From positions 1 through 9,434 of the forward strand of contig JAJYKC010000045.1 in the NCBI GenBank assembly GCA_021788955.1: a stretch of 9,434 nt of DNA, given 5' to 3'. The notes under the pieces were generated by a model that was given only the letters and a program-made list of their open reading frames with translations, was not told where the DNA came from and did no database searches. Of the stretch, positions 1-6,042 are shown in pieces. The stretch's first letter is position 1. Every line of letters starts with the position of its first letter. The DNA comes from Acidobacteriota bacterium (lineage in GTDB: Bacteria; Acidobacteriota; Terriglobia; Bryobacterales; Bryobacteraceae). The position numbers were made by a program, and so were the translations under genes.

Positions 1-1433
1 GCGTTGTAAATCGCTCCAAGGTTTACCCAGAACGGCCATGGAGCCGGATCCAAGGCGATCGCCCGAAGTTCATGGCGCAGCGCATCGTCCAGCCGGCCTT
101 GTTCGAAATAGATATAACCCAGCGTCCCCTGAACGTAAGCGGACTGCGGCGACTGCCGGGCGGTGGTTTCAATCAGAGCCAGCGTATCGTGCCATGCCGG
201 AAGGCGGCGCACAATGAGAAACCCATAACACCCCGCCACGCCCGCCATCAAAGCGGCAGTCAGAAACGCCGCCATCGGGCGCCTGGCTCGATCTCTGAGC
301 CACAGCCACCCCCAGGCTGCCGCCACACAAAACCCAAAGGACGGCAAGTAAAGATACCGCTCGGTAAAAACGTTGCCGCTGACTTTCGGAATATCCAAAA
401 CCGGCAAAAGCGTCACCCAGAACCACGCCAGCGCGAATGACAGCAACGGTTCCGAGCGCCGCAGCCAGAACACCCCTCCCACCAGAAACGCCACCAGCAG
501 CGTCGCCAGAACCGGTTGCCAACCGAAGGCACGAACCGGCGAGTACATATGCCAGTAATTCAGGTTCGCCGGAAAAATTGCCAGCCAGACGTATTTCACC
601 GCCAGCACCGGCACCGAGAGGATCAGTTCCTTCGTTGTCAGCCGCATGCCGCTGGTGGCAGGCGCGAACCCTCGCAGCGCTTCCCCCCTCGCCACCAGGT
701 AGATGCCTAGCGCCCCAGCGTAGGCCGCATACCGCCGCCACGCCCGAAGCATGTCTCGGACCGGCAAGCGCCGATACAGATAGTCGTACGCCAGAATTAC
801 CGCCGGAAACGTAAGTGCCGCTTCTTTCGACAACAGTCCCGCCAGAAACAGCCCGGCCGAAACTGTAAGAAAGACTTCGGACCGACCGCCGACCCGCGCC
901 CGATGATAAGCCCAAATCGACATCAGAAGAGCGAGCGTGCATAACAGGTCCTGACCGCCGGCGATCCAGGCGACCGCCTCCACGTGGACCGGATGCAACG
1001 CAAACATCAACGCCGCCCAGAAGCCAAGCCGCCGGGACCCGAGGTCGCGCACCAGGAAGTAGACCGCAAAAACAACCGCTATCTCCAGCACGATACTTGC
1101 GGCATGCCAGAAAATGGCATCGAATCCGAACAAGTGATATTCGATCGAATAAGCAATCAGTTTGAACGGACGGTAATAATTCTCCACTTTCACGCCGGCA
1201 AAAAACCACACGCCGTGAGAAAACAGGCGCGGCAGGTTGGCGAAGCTGCGGATCAGTTCGTCTTTTAGGACTTCATCTTCGTCGTCGGTGACAAATTGGT
1301 TCAGCAGCCCGCGGGTATAAATGGCGAACGTAAGAGTCGACAGGAAAAGCAGTTGAAAGGCGGTAGAACGGCCCGGACGCAGGTTTCCGGCGGGGTGGGC
1401 TGAGTCAGGATGTTTCGTGGGGCGGTAGGCCAC
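1..1433 (-). CDS. GT-C/TMTC-like membrane glycosyltransferase with C-terminal TPRs, partial (3' end outside window)
   Basis: The minus strand is open from a stop at about 1484 to the window edge, giving about 477 codons without the C-terminus. From the GTG at 1433 the order is: a short cytoplasmic N-tail, a first membrane helix (about residues 25-40), a periplasmic loop with an acidic cluster DDEDE (50-54), then NYYRPFK (85-91), HPVHVEAVAW (147-156), LLSKEAA (200-206) and NVFTERYLYLPS (354-365), set among roughly ten further hydrophobic segments. A TPR-like helix pair starts at about residue 436 (GYIYFEQGRLDDAL). These motifs and their order match TMTC-like/GT-C glycosyltransferases, which use lipid-linked sugars and carry TPRs that may bind substrate; acidic residues in the first outer loop are expected to be catalytic. 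The acceptor cannot be told from sequence. The start is uncertain: no good ribosome binding site precedes GTG 1433, and TTG codons at 1478 and 1475 are alternatives. Confidence 0.85.
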   Translation of the reverse strand, partial: MAYRPTKHPDSAHPAGNLRPGRSTAFQLLFLSTLTFAIYTRGLLNQFVTDDEDEVLKDELIRSFANLPRLFSHGVWFFAGVKVENYYRPFKLIAYSIEYHLFGFDAIFWHAASIVLEIAVVFAVYFLVRDLGSRRLGFWAALMFALHPVHVEAVAWIAGGQDLLCTLALLMSIWAYHRARVGGRSEVFLTVSAGLFLAGLLSKEAALTFPAVILAYDYLYRRLPVRDMLRAWRRYAAYAGALGIYLVARGEALRGFAPATSGMRLTTKELILSVPVLAVKYVWLAIFPANLNYWHMYSPVRAFGWQPVLATLLVAFLVGGVFWLRRSEPLLSFALAWFWVTLLPVLDIPKVSGNVFTERYLYLPSFGFCVAAAWGWLWLRDRARRPMAAFLTAALMAGVAGCYGFLIVRRLPAWHDTLALIETTARQSPQSAYVQGTLGYIYFEQGRLDDALRHELRAIALDPAPWPFWVNLGAIYN

Positions 1434-1488
1434 TTCAGGATCGGCGAAACGGACCCGGTACTGGAGAAAACTCAACAATCACTAAGGT

Positions 1489-1514
1489 ACGGCGGACGCG
1501 TTCGCGTCCGCCGT
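1489..1514 (-). terminator. Perfect 11-bp hairpin between two minus-strand genes
   Basis: The arms ACGGCGGACGC (1489-1499) and GCGTCCGCCGT (1504-1514) are exact reverse complements with a 4-nt loop. The hairpin starts 25 nt past the stop of the secreted-protein gene and lies about 55 nt before the likely start of the glycosyltransferase gene. On the minus strand it is followed by a mixed sequence with only a short T run (TTTT about 17 nt later), so it is not a textbook intrinsic terminator. A terminator or attenuator is the likeliest role; a dispersed palindromic repeat is the alternative. Confidence 0.5.
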
Positions 1515-1539
1515 CTTACAGCACAATCAAATCGATCGG

Positions 1540-2364
1540 TTACGGCCCGCAGGAGTTGGGAACCCCGGCAGTGCCTCCGGTATTGGCATTGCACAGCGTA
1601 ATCGTGTCGAACGGTGTCTGCGCCTGCACAATCATATTGACAAGCGATCCCGCTCCCACGCCCACGTTGGCCATAGAGCCCGCCTGAAGGCTGTCGCTCG
1701 TAGCGGTCGTCGTCAGACCCACCTGTAGCTGCACCTGATAAGTTCCGGCTGATAGGTTGCTTACCAGGAAGTTAAAGGAATTCGCCGAGGTTGTGGACAA
1801 AATCAAATCAATCGTCTCGGGGCTAGTGCATGTAACGACGCCCGTCGTCAAGTTGGCAGTGCAGCCAAGGCCAAGCAGGTTCGCAACGAGCGTCTGGCCG
1901 CGTTCGTTGAAAGTTACCGCACTCGGGAACACCGCGCAGGGCGAAGTGGCGGTGTTGGATGTGCACTCTATAAGCGCTCCGTTGCCTCCAGTGCAGTCGT
2001 TGTTTGGGCACGAAAAGACATGTGGCGTCACTACCACACTCCCGGTCGCGACCGCCGTCGACTTGTTGCCGTTAGTCGATGCTACCTGGGTATTCGTAAT
2101 AATACTGGTCTCGAGCGACGCCATTAACAGCACACTTTTGTTCGGTGAACTCGGGACCTTGATGTCCGAGTACAAGACCGAAGCTCCGCCTCCGCTGTTG
2201 CTACACGTCGTCGATGTACCCGTCTGAAAAGTCCCTGCCGCGCAGACGATAGTCGGAATCAGGTATGCGTTCGCAAACGCCCCTCCCCCTGAGCCTGCTG
2301 ACTGTGCGAATGCCGCGCTCGTGCCAAACACCAGCGCAACAAGAGAAACAGCAATCTTCTTCAT
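1540..2364 (-). CDS. Secreted cysteine-rich protein of unknown function
   Basis: A 274-residue protein that I cannot assign to a family. It has a clear Sec signal peptide: lysines at 2-3, a hydrophobic core (about 4-18) and an AFA motif before Q21 as signal peptidase I site. The mature part is rich in Ser, Thr, Asn and Gly, poor in charge, and predicted to be beta-rich. It contains ten cysteines (41, 54, 119, 124, 134, 143, 168, 179, 258, 272), an even number suited to disulfides outside the cytoplasm, with several spaced as close pairs. The start is well supported: AAGGAG (2379-2374) stands 9 nt before the ATG. Codon use is less GC-biased than in the housekeeping genes to the right. It stands alone behind a long upstream region, with a hairpin after its stop. 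A surface or extracellular structural role is possible but not shown. Confidence 0.8.
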   Translation of the reverse strand: MKKIAVSLVALVFGTSAAFAQSAGSGGGAFANAYLIPTIVCAAGTFQTGTSTTCSNSGGGASVLYSDIKVPSSPNKSVLLMASLETSIITNTQVASTNGNKSTAVATGSVVVTPHVFSCPNNDCTGGNGALIECTSNTATSPCAVFPSAVTFNERGQTLVANLLGLGCTANLTTGVVTCTSPETIDLILSTTSANSFNFLVSNLSAGTYQVQLQVGLTTTATSDSLQAGSMANVGVGAGSLVNMIVQAQTPFDTITLCNANTGGTAGVPNSCGP

Positions 2365-2503
2365 GGTTACGATCTCCTTACATGCCGAAGTAATGAGAGC
2401 CGGATGTGAATCGGTCAGGAGTGGACAGAAAAACCACGTCTACTTGGAGCAAGACCTCATCCCTCCGCCTGACTTAGTCCGGCCTAAAGAACCAAGCGTA
2501 GTC

Positions 2504-2526
2504 AGTATACGTTCAATTTGCGCAAA
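2504..2526 (-). promoter_or_regulatory. Candidate promoter/operator for the secreted-protein gene
   Basis: Read on the minus strand, TATACT (2509-2504) matches a sigma-70 -10 box at five of six positions. The perfect 10-bp palindrome TTTGCGCAAA (2517-2526) sits just upstream, in the spacer, where a regulator would block polymerase. No convincing -35 box is present at the normal distance. This would give an untranslated leader of roughly 130 nt. The call rests on motif matching only. Confidence 0.3.
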
Positions 2527-2680
2527 ATTAGTCATAATCTTTGGTACTACCATCTCGGTAGACGAATGTACCTCACCGGATTCCTATAAATGTTTGCCAT
2601 TCGTTTTCACTCTGCGATTCGATCCGCTAAATAACATCGGACGTCCGGCATGATAGGTTTGTATTAGCCTACTTGTCACT

Positions 2681-2714
2681 TGACCTTCCCGCCCTTTGCG
2701 ACGCCTGAAGGTCA
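2681..2714. repeat. Spaced 8-bp inverted repeat TGACCTTC...GAAGGTCA
   Basis: TGACCTTC (2681-2688) and GAAGGTCA (2707-2714) are exact reverse complements separated by 18 nt. The pair lies in the divergent intergenic region, about 140 nt before the plus-strand gene at 2856. It could be a two-site operator or a hairpin with a large loop. There is no T tract, so it is not an intrinsic terminator. Confidence 0.4.
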
Positions 2715-2843
2715 CCGCTTACCATTGCCGGTGTTCGTACGCGATCCGCCCTTGCCATTCGGCTCGGCTCACTGACTCAACGCGTCTTACACCGAACACG
2801 CAGAAATCTCGCTCACCAAACCAGACCACTAAACCCAGCCCGC

Positions 2844-2849
2844 TACAAT
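2844..2849 (+). promoter_or_regulatory. -10 box TACAAT placed for a leaderless transcript
   Basis: TACAAT matches the sigma-70 -10 consensus at five of six positions and ends 6 nt before the ATG at 2856. A start site at the usual distance would fall on or within a base or so of that ATG, giving a message without a leader. This agrees with the lack of any Shine-Dalgarno sequence there. No good -35 box is seen at 16-18 nt upstream. Confidence 0.45.
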
Positions 2850-2855
2850 CAAACC

Positions 2856-3380
2856 ATGAACCTAAAGGCGCGCCTCGGCCTAGGCGCTATCCTCATCCTC
2901 ACCTTCCTCTTGCTCTTCCTCATCGACCGCTCGGTCGACAAGAAACCGGCCCCCGCGACTCAAAGCTCCTTCCTCCGCGCCTACGATCCCTCCTCCGTCT
3001 GCGCAGCCTTCTCCGCACCAAACGCCCCTCCTAAGACGACCCGCGACCTCGACTCCGAAGGCAGCATCGGCTTCGCCACTCACCGGCTCACGTTTAACCC
3101 CACCGTCACCCTCGCTCCCGGCAAAACCCCAGACGAACTCCTCGCCGCCCTACACGACGATGCCCGCGCCCGCCTGACCCACGATGGCGCCCGCCTCCTT
3201 GCAGACCACCCCGAAAAACCCGCCGGCTATCGCATCGGCTACGAGCTCGGAGCGTCCCGCGGCGCATTCGTCGTCAAACCGACCTCCCCCATCGCGGACA
3301 CCACCGCCCACCTCAATATCACCATTGAAGAAATGTGGTCCGAAGCCGAAAGCCACCGCCTCTCCAAAGGCCATTCCTAA
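2856..3380 (+). CDS. Small membrane-anchored protein of unknown function
   Basis: A 174-residue protein of no family I recognise. Residues 1-4 and K4/R6 form a short positive N-end, residues about 7-23 are one strongly hydrophobic helix, and a basic/Pro-rich linker (DKKPAPA) follows, so it is probably an inner-membrane protein with most of its chain in the periplasm or an uncleaved signal anchor. The rest is a soluble mixed alpha/beta region of about 140 residues with a single cysteine near residue 49. Third codon positions are strongly C/G, as in its neighbours, which supports real coding. There is no ribosome binding site before ATG 2856; a -10 box just upstream suggests leaderless expression. 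It is a single-gene unit: a divergent gene lies to the left, and a 148-nt gap separates it from the next gene on the same strand. Confidence 0.65.
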   Translation: MNLKARLGLGAILILTFLLLFLIDRSVDKKPAPATQSSFLRAYDPSSVCAAFSAPNAPPKTTRDLDSEGSIGFATHRLTFNPTVTLAPGKTPDELLAALHDDARARLTHDGARLLADHPEKPAGYRIGYELGASRGAFVVKPTSPIADTTAHLNITIEEMWSEAESHRLSKGHS

Positions 3381-3417
3381 GCGGTCGACAAGCACCAAGC
3401 CACTCATATTCAATCAT

Positions 3418-3429
3418 TTACACGTGTAA
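3418..3429. promoter_or_regulatory. 12-bp perfect palindrome TTACACGTGTAA
   Basis: An exact 12-bp palindrome lies in the 148-nt gap before the TIGR03437-type gene, about 100 nt upstream of its start. Its AT-rich arms around a central CACGTG are typical of a dimeric regulator site, which is the likeliest role. A hairpin is less likely because the loop would be only two bases. No promoter boxes are clear in this gap. Confidence 0.35.
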
Positions 3430-3528
3430 CATCGCGTAATCCTTGAATCAATCCACTCTGACACGCGCGGCAAGATAACTTGAGAATCCGAAATCCGCCC
3501 CCACACTAAGACACGAGGTACCAGGAGG

Positions 3529-4329
3529 ATGCGACTGCTTGTCGTCGGCTTGGCCGGGCTGGCGATGTGCGCCTGCTCAGCGGCACAGTCATGCCTGAAC
3601 GGTCCCACCCCCTGCTACACCGCCGCCGGTGTCGTCAATTCCGCCGACTACCAGGCGGGTGAACTCGCCCCCGGGGCCATCGGCAGCATCTTCGGCACCG
3701 GCCTCGCCTACACGACCCGCGGCCTTCTACCCACGGACATCCTCGGCGGGACCATCCCCACCGTTCTCCCCGGCACAGGCGTCCATGTGCTGGTCGACAA
3801 CATCCTGGCGGGCATCTTCTATGTCTCGCCCCAGCAGATCAATTTCCAGGTTCCGAACAACCTCCGGCCCGGCGCCTGGACCGTCCAGGTCGTCCTCGAT
3901 TCGAACGCCGGTCCCCTCGTCTCCGTTACCGGCAAGCCCGCCGCCCCAGGCCTCTACCAGCGCACCCAAACCGTAGTCATCGCCACCCGCCCCGACGGCT
4001 CGCTCTACGAACCCGGCTCCCCTGCCCACCCGGGAGATTGGGTCATTCTCTACGCTACCGGCCTTGGGCAGACCACGCCGCAACTCGAAGCCCTCCAGAT
4101 TCCCACCCAGCCCTGGCAGATCTCCCAACTCTCCGACCTCCAAATCTTCTTGAACAATATGCCCGTAGATCCTTCAAATATCGGCTACGCCGGCGTTGCT
4201 CCCGGCTTCGCGGGACTCTATCAGATCAACATGAAACTCCCGGCGGTCATCCCCACCAACCCGGAAATTCAGGTGTCGCTCGCGGGCAGCACCAGCATCG
4301 CCGGAGTCGTACTCCCCGCCACACCCTAA
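3529..4329 (+). CDS. Exported stand-alone TIGR03437-type protein
   Basis: A 266-residue protein with an N-terminal signal peptide (hydrophobic core about 3-16, likely cut near A19; the cysteines at 14 and 16 do not form a good lipobox). The mature chain is almost entirely one TIGR03437-like module, a domain known mainly as the C-terminal unit of large secreted proteins in Solibacter-like acidobacteria. Diagnostic segments, in order, are AAGVVNSADY (32-41), LAPGAIGSIFGTGL (46-59), FYVSPQQINFQVP (97-109), AHPGDWVILYATGLGQT (166-182) and YAGVAPGFAGLYQIN (220-234). The repeated YxxGL/APG pattern suggests an Ig-like beta fold. Its molecular role is unknown. AGGAGG (3523-3528) directly touches the ATG, an unusual spacing; GAGG at 3515-3518 lies 10 nt upstream and may serve instead. 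Two cysteines (22, 29) may pair. The stop overlaps that of the convergent gene on the other strand. Confidence 0.88.
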   Translation: MRLLVVGLAGLAMCACSAAQSCLNGPTPCYTAAGVVNSADYQAGELAPGAIGSIFGTGLAYTTRGLLPTDILGGTIPTVLPGTGVHVLVDNILAGIFYVSPQQINFQVPNNLRPGAWTVQVVLDSNAGPLVSVTGKPAAPGLYQRTQTVVIATRPDGSLYEPGSPAHPGDWVILYATGLGQTTPQLEALQIPTQPWQISQLSDLQIFLNNMPVDPSNIGYAGVAPGFAGLYQINMKLPAVIPTNPEIQVSLAGSTSIAGVVLPATP

Positions 4330-4607
4330 CGCCGTTTACCGCGCTTGCCCTCTCGTTGCTTCGCGACCGCCACCGGTACCGCCTCCGGCGCCGGTTCCTC
4401 CCCCAGCGCCAGGAAAAAGGCGAGCAACGCGAGCGGCCAAATCTGCACCAGCAACCGCGGCAGCGACGAACCGACCAGCCATTCCAGGGCGTTCCGGTTC
4501 ATCACATGTGCCCCCAGGTCCCCTAGCGCCATCACCGCAGCCGCAATCGCCGGCAGCCACGCGTCTCGCTTCCTCCAGCCGCCAAACCCCAGCGCGATTC
4601 CTGCCAC
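4326..4607 (-). CDS. Small membrane protein resembling the C-terminal end of a large membrane glycosyltransferase
   Basis: A 93-residue reading frame from GTG 4607, with hydrophobic segments at about 17-35 and 50-69 and a basic tail ending GKRGKRR. The segment RNALEWLVGSSLPRLLVQIW (38-57) resembles the typical end of large bacterial GT-C membrane proteins, where a short loop leads into SLxRLLLQLWP and a last helix. The preceding DAWLPAIAAAV helix also fits such a C-terminus. There is no ribosome binding site before GTG 4607. An in-frame CTG at 4628 has GAGG 7 nt upstream, and a TAG at 4634 closes the frame. Together with the gene at 4660-4938 it could be what remains of one glycosyltransferase after loss of its middle; it may be a pseudogene. 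Family likeness is from memory of motifs, not from a search. Confidence 0.55.
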   Translation of the reverse strand: MAGIALGFGGWRKRDAWLPAIAAAVMALGDLGAHVMNRNALEWLVGSSLPRLLVQIWPLALLAFFLALGEEPAPEAVPVAVAKQREGKRGKRR

Positions 4608-4659
4608 CGGCAGCGGCGTTGCTGCCAGCGGCTAGCCTCGCCGGCTTGCAAAATCCCTC

Positions 4660-4938
4660 CTATGCCGCGGTTGCTCGCCGCTCCCTCGCCCGCCAGCCGA
4701 CTGCCAACAGCGCCGCATCCACCAGCAACTCCACCACCGGCGAAACTCGCGGCGCGCCCGGCGCCACCATCACGCGCAACACAAACAAAGCCGACGCCGT
4801 GCCCATTCCCAGCGCCGCGCCGAACCCCGTCCGCAACGCCACCGAAGCCCACCGGGGCTCATCCGGGCCGCGCTCGAAAAACAGGAACAGTGCCGCCACG
4901 CCGGCCGCAACCGCCCACAGCCACGCCAGGACGTCCAT
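4660..4938 (-). CDS. Small three-helix membrane protein, possible N-terminal remnant of a glycosyltransferase
   Basis: A 92-residue protein with three predicted membrane helices (about 3-22, 33-57, 66-82) and a basic end (RARERR). Helix two is glycine- and alanine-rich (RTGFGAALGMGTASALFVL), as in the N-terminal part of some large bacterial membrane glycosyltransferases. ATG 4938 is 4 nt after the stop of the upstream gene (TAA 4945-4943), with AAGG close by, so the two are surely co-transcribed. The stop (TAG 4662-4660) overlaps an AGGAGG that has no usable start behind it in a real frame, as if it once served a following gene or marks a break point. Function unknown; it may be a whole small protein or a truncated one. 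Confidence 0.6.
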   Translation of the reverse strand: MDVLAWLWAVAAGVAALFLFFERGPDEPRWASVALRTGFGAALGMGTASALFVLRVMVAPGAPRVSPVVELLVDAALLAVGWRARERRATAA

Positions 4939-4942
4939 CGCC

Positions 4943-5347
4943 TTAACGCTCGCTCCGCCGGAAGATCGCCACGCCGTTGCCCAGATCGCGCACCAGGTGA
5001 AGCGACGGATCGGCCATCGCCGCCCGCTCTCCGGCGGGCGTCGAAAAATCCCCGAGGATCCATTCCACATCTCGTCCGCGCTCCACCAGCAGCGGCGCCA
5101 GCGTGTACTGCGCCGTGCCGAACAGCGTCGCATCGAGTGTCGAACCCGGCGCCGCATCGGTCACGTAGCCTACGGCTTTGGCGCTCGCGGGCAGGGTGGG
5201 GATGACCTGCGCCAACCGGTCCTCCTGCGCCTGAACCATGTACGGATCGCGCGGCGCATTCTGCACGGTTGGGTCCGTTGCCGCCAGGACCAGCATCCCT
5301 ATGACAGCAAGCAGCCCCGCGGCTAAAATGCCATATTGAGCGCGCAT
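4943..5347 (-). CDS. Membrane-anchored periplasmic protein of unknown function
   Basis: A 134-residue protein with one N-terminal hydrophobic helix (about 6-23) followed by a soluble domain. The best features of that domain are KAVGYVTDAAP (57-67), a TAQYTLAPLLVERG segment (78-91) and an acidic WILGDF (96-101). This pattern recalls small proteins that sit beside large membrane glycosyltransferase genes in several phyla, where they are also uncharacterised; I give no function. It is the first gene of a minus-strand cluster of three, starting at ATG 5347 and divergent from rpmH. No strong Shine-Dalgarno sequence is visible before the ATG (only GGGCGCGG), so the start is moderately certain; the helix right at the N-end supports it. 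Confidence 0.7.
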   Translation of the reverse strand: MRAQYGILAAGLLAVIGMLVLAATDPTVQNAPRDPYMVQAQEDRLAQVIPTLPASAKAVGYVTDAAPGSTLDATLFGTAQYTLAPLLVERGRDVEWILGDFSTPAGERAAMADPSLHLVRDLGNGVAIFRRSER

Positions 5348-5382
5348 CCGCGCCCGCTAGCGTAACATGAGCACAGCGAGGT

Positions 5383-5412
5383 TTGACACCTTGTTTTTCA
5401 ACCCGCTATAGT
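5383..5412 (+). promoter_or_regulatory. Sigma-70-type promoter of the rpmH cluster
   Basis: A perfect -35 box TTGACA (5383-5388) and a -10 box TATAGT (5407-5412, five of six) are separated by 18 nt. Transcription should begin near 5419, giving a leader of about 70 nt before rpmH. It is the best promoter in the window and fits a strongly expressed ribosomal-protein operon. It also lies within about 40 nt of the divergent gene start at 5347, so the two units share one control region. Confidence 0.8.
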
Positions 5413-5489
5413 GAAGTTTGCACCCCACCACAGGTGTGCCCTAGGGCTTGCGTGCGCGAGCGAGCGGCGTGGCCGGAGAATAAGAACAT

Positions 5490-5657
5490 ATGCCCAAGAG
5501 AACCTTTCAGCCCAACAACCGCAAGCGCGCCAAGACGCACGGGTTTCGGGCTCGCATGAAGAGCAAGGATGGCCGCGCCGTGCTTTCGCGCCGGCGCGCC
5601 AAGGGCCGTCATAAACTGACGGTGAGTGACGAGCGCGTAGTCCGCTACGCCGATTGA
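5490..5657 (+). CDS. rpmH: 50S ribosomal protein bL34
   Basis: A 55-residue, highly basic protein. It starts [20 protein letters not shown] and continues with [12 protein letters not shown] and [10 protein letters not shown], the standard bL34 sequence that threads through 23S rRNA in the large subunit. The usual length is 44-50 residues; here an extra tail of about ten residues ([10 protein letters not shown]) follows the normal end at the RHKLTV region. GGAG (5475-5478) stands 11 nt before ATG 5490. It is first in the operon, 16 nt before rnpA, directly under the strong promoter at 5383-5412. Confidence 0.97.
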   Translation: MPKRTFQPNNRKRAKTHGFRARMKSKDGRAVLSRRRAKGRHKLTVSDERVVRYAD

Positions 5658-5673
5658 GGCGCGGGAAGGCGCG

Positions 5674-6042
5674 GTGACTCCGCGGCCGGGCTGGAAATTT
5701 CCGAAAGCCGCCAGACTCCTCAAACCGGCCGAGTTCCGCAAGGTCTACCAGGATGGGATTCGCATCTCCGGCCCTCTGTTCGCGGCGTTCTGTCTTCGTA
5801 CCGAACGTGACGCCGCGCAACCCGGGCCACGTCTCGGGTTCACGACCCCTCGTGCCTTCGGCCGCGCCGTGGAACGTAACCGGGCCCGGCGCCGAATCCG
5901 CGAGGCCCTCCGCGTCCGCCTCGATACCCTCACCCGGGACTGGGACGTGGTCATCAACCCGAGGCGCGCAGTCCTCGAAGCAACCCACGAAGAATTGGTC
6001 CGCCAAGTGGAGCGTTTGTTGAGCCGATGCAAGCCACAGTGA
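5674..6042 (+). CDS. rnpA: Ribonuclease P protein component
   Basis: A 122-residue basic protein, normal for the family. RnpA binds the RNase P RNA and helps it hold and cleave the 5' leader of precursor tRNAs. The N-terminal part shows [15 protein letters not shown] (14-28), [17 protein letters not shown] (54-70) and the arginine-rich RNR motif [12 protein letters not shown] (69-80), which contacts the catalytic RNA. The end carries the usual [10 protein letters not shown] strand (89-98) and the terminal LVRQVERLL helix. It begins with GTG at 5674, preceded by GGGAAGG (5663-5669), and its last 16 nt overlap yidD, pointing to translational coupling. Confidence 0.96.
   Translation: MTPRPGWKFPKAARLLKPAEFRKVYQDGIRISGPLFAAFCLRTERDAAQPGPRLGFTTPRAFGRAVERNRARRRIREALRVRLDTLTRDWDVVINPRRAVLEATHEELVRQVERLLSRCKPQ

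Larger units (their letters stand above)
2365..2855. other. 491-nt gene-free divergent intergenic region
   Basis: Open frames cross this stretch but have no plausible coding character, so I call no gene. It is more AT-rich than its flanks, chiefly 2500-2680. Visible elements are a possible minus-strand -10 box (2504-2509), the palindromes TTTGCGCAAA (2517-2526) and CGGACGTCCG (2638-2647), a small hairpin CTACC/GGTAG (2547-2561), a spaced 8-bp inverted repeat (2681-2714) and a plus-strand -10 box (2844-2849). It should hold the promoters of both flanking divergent genes. Confidence 0.6.

Noticed and set aside
169..1209. Long 346-codon minus-strand open frame
   Set aside because: It is a frame-shifted shadow of the glycosyltransferase gene: Gly/Arg/Ser-rich with no motifs, while the neighbouring frame carries HPVHVEAVAW and the other family motifs.
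2365..2500. Possible riboswitch in the leader of the secreted-protein gene
   Set aside because: The GGCC and AAG stretches recalled the cyclic-di-GMP class, but its conserved core and paired elements cannot be aligned.
2321..2653. 110-codon plus-strand open frame across the start of the secreted-protein gene
   Set aside because: It starts inside the opposite gene, lacks the third-position GC bias of real genes here, and has no ribosome binding site or recognisable protein.
2932..3392. 11-bp direct repeat CGGTCGACAAG at 2932-2942 and 3382-3392 around the gene at 2856
   Set aside because: Too short and one copy is inside the gene; no target-site or mobile-element structure goes with it.
6027..6042. 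16-nt overlap of rnpA and yidD
   Set aside because: This is common in the rnpA-yidD arrangement across bacteria and needs no special explanation.
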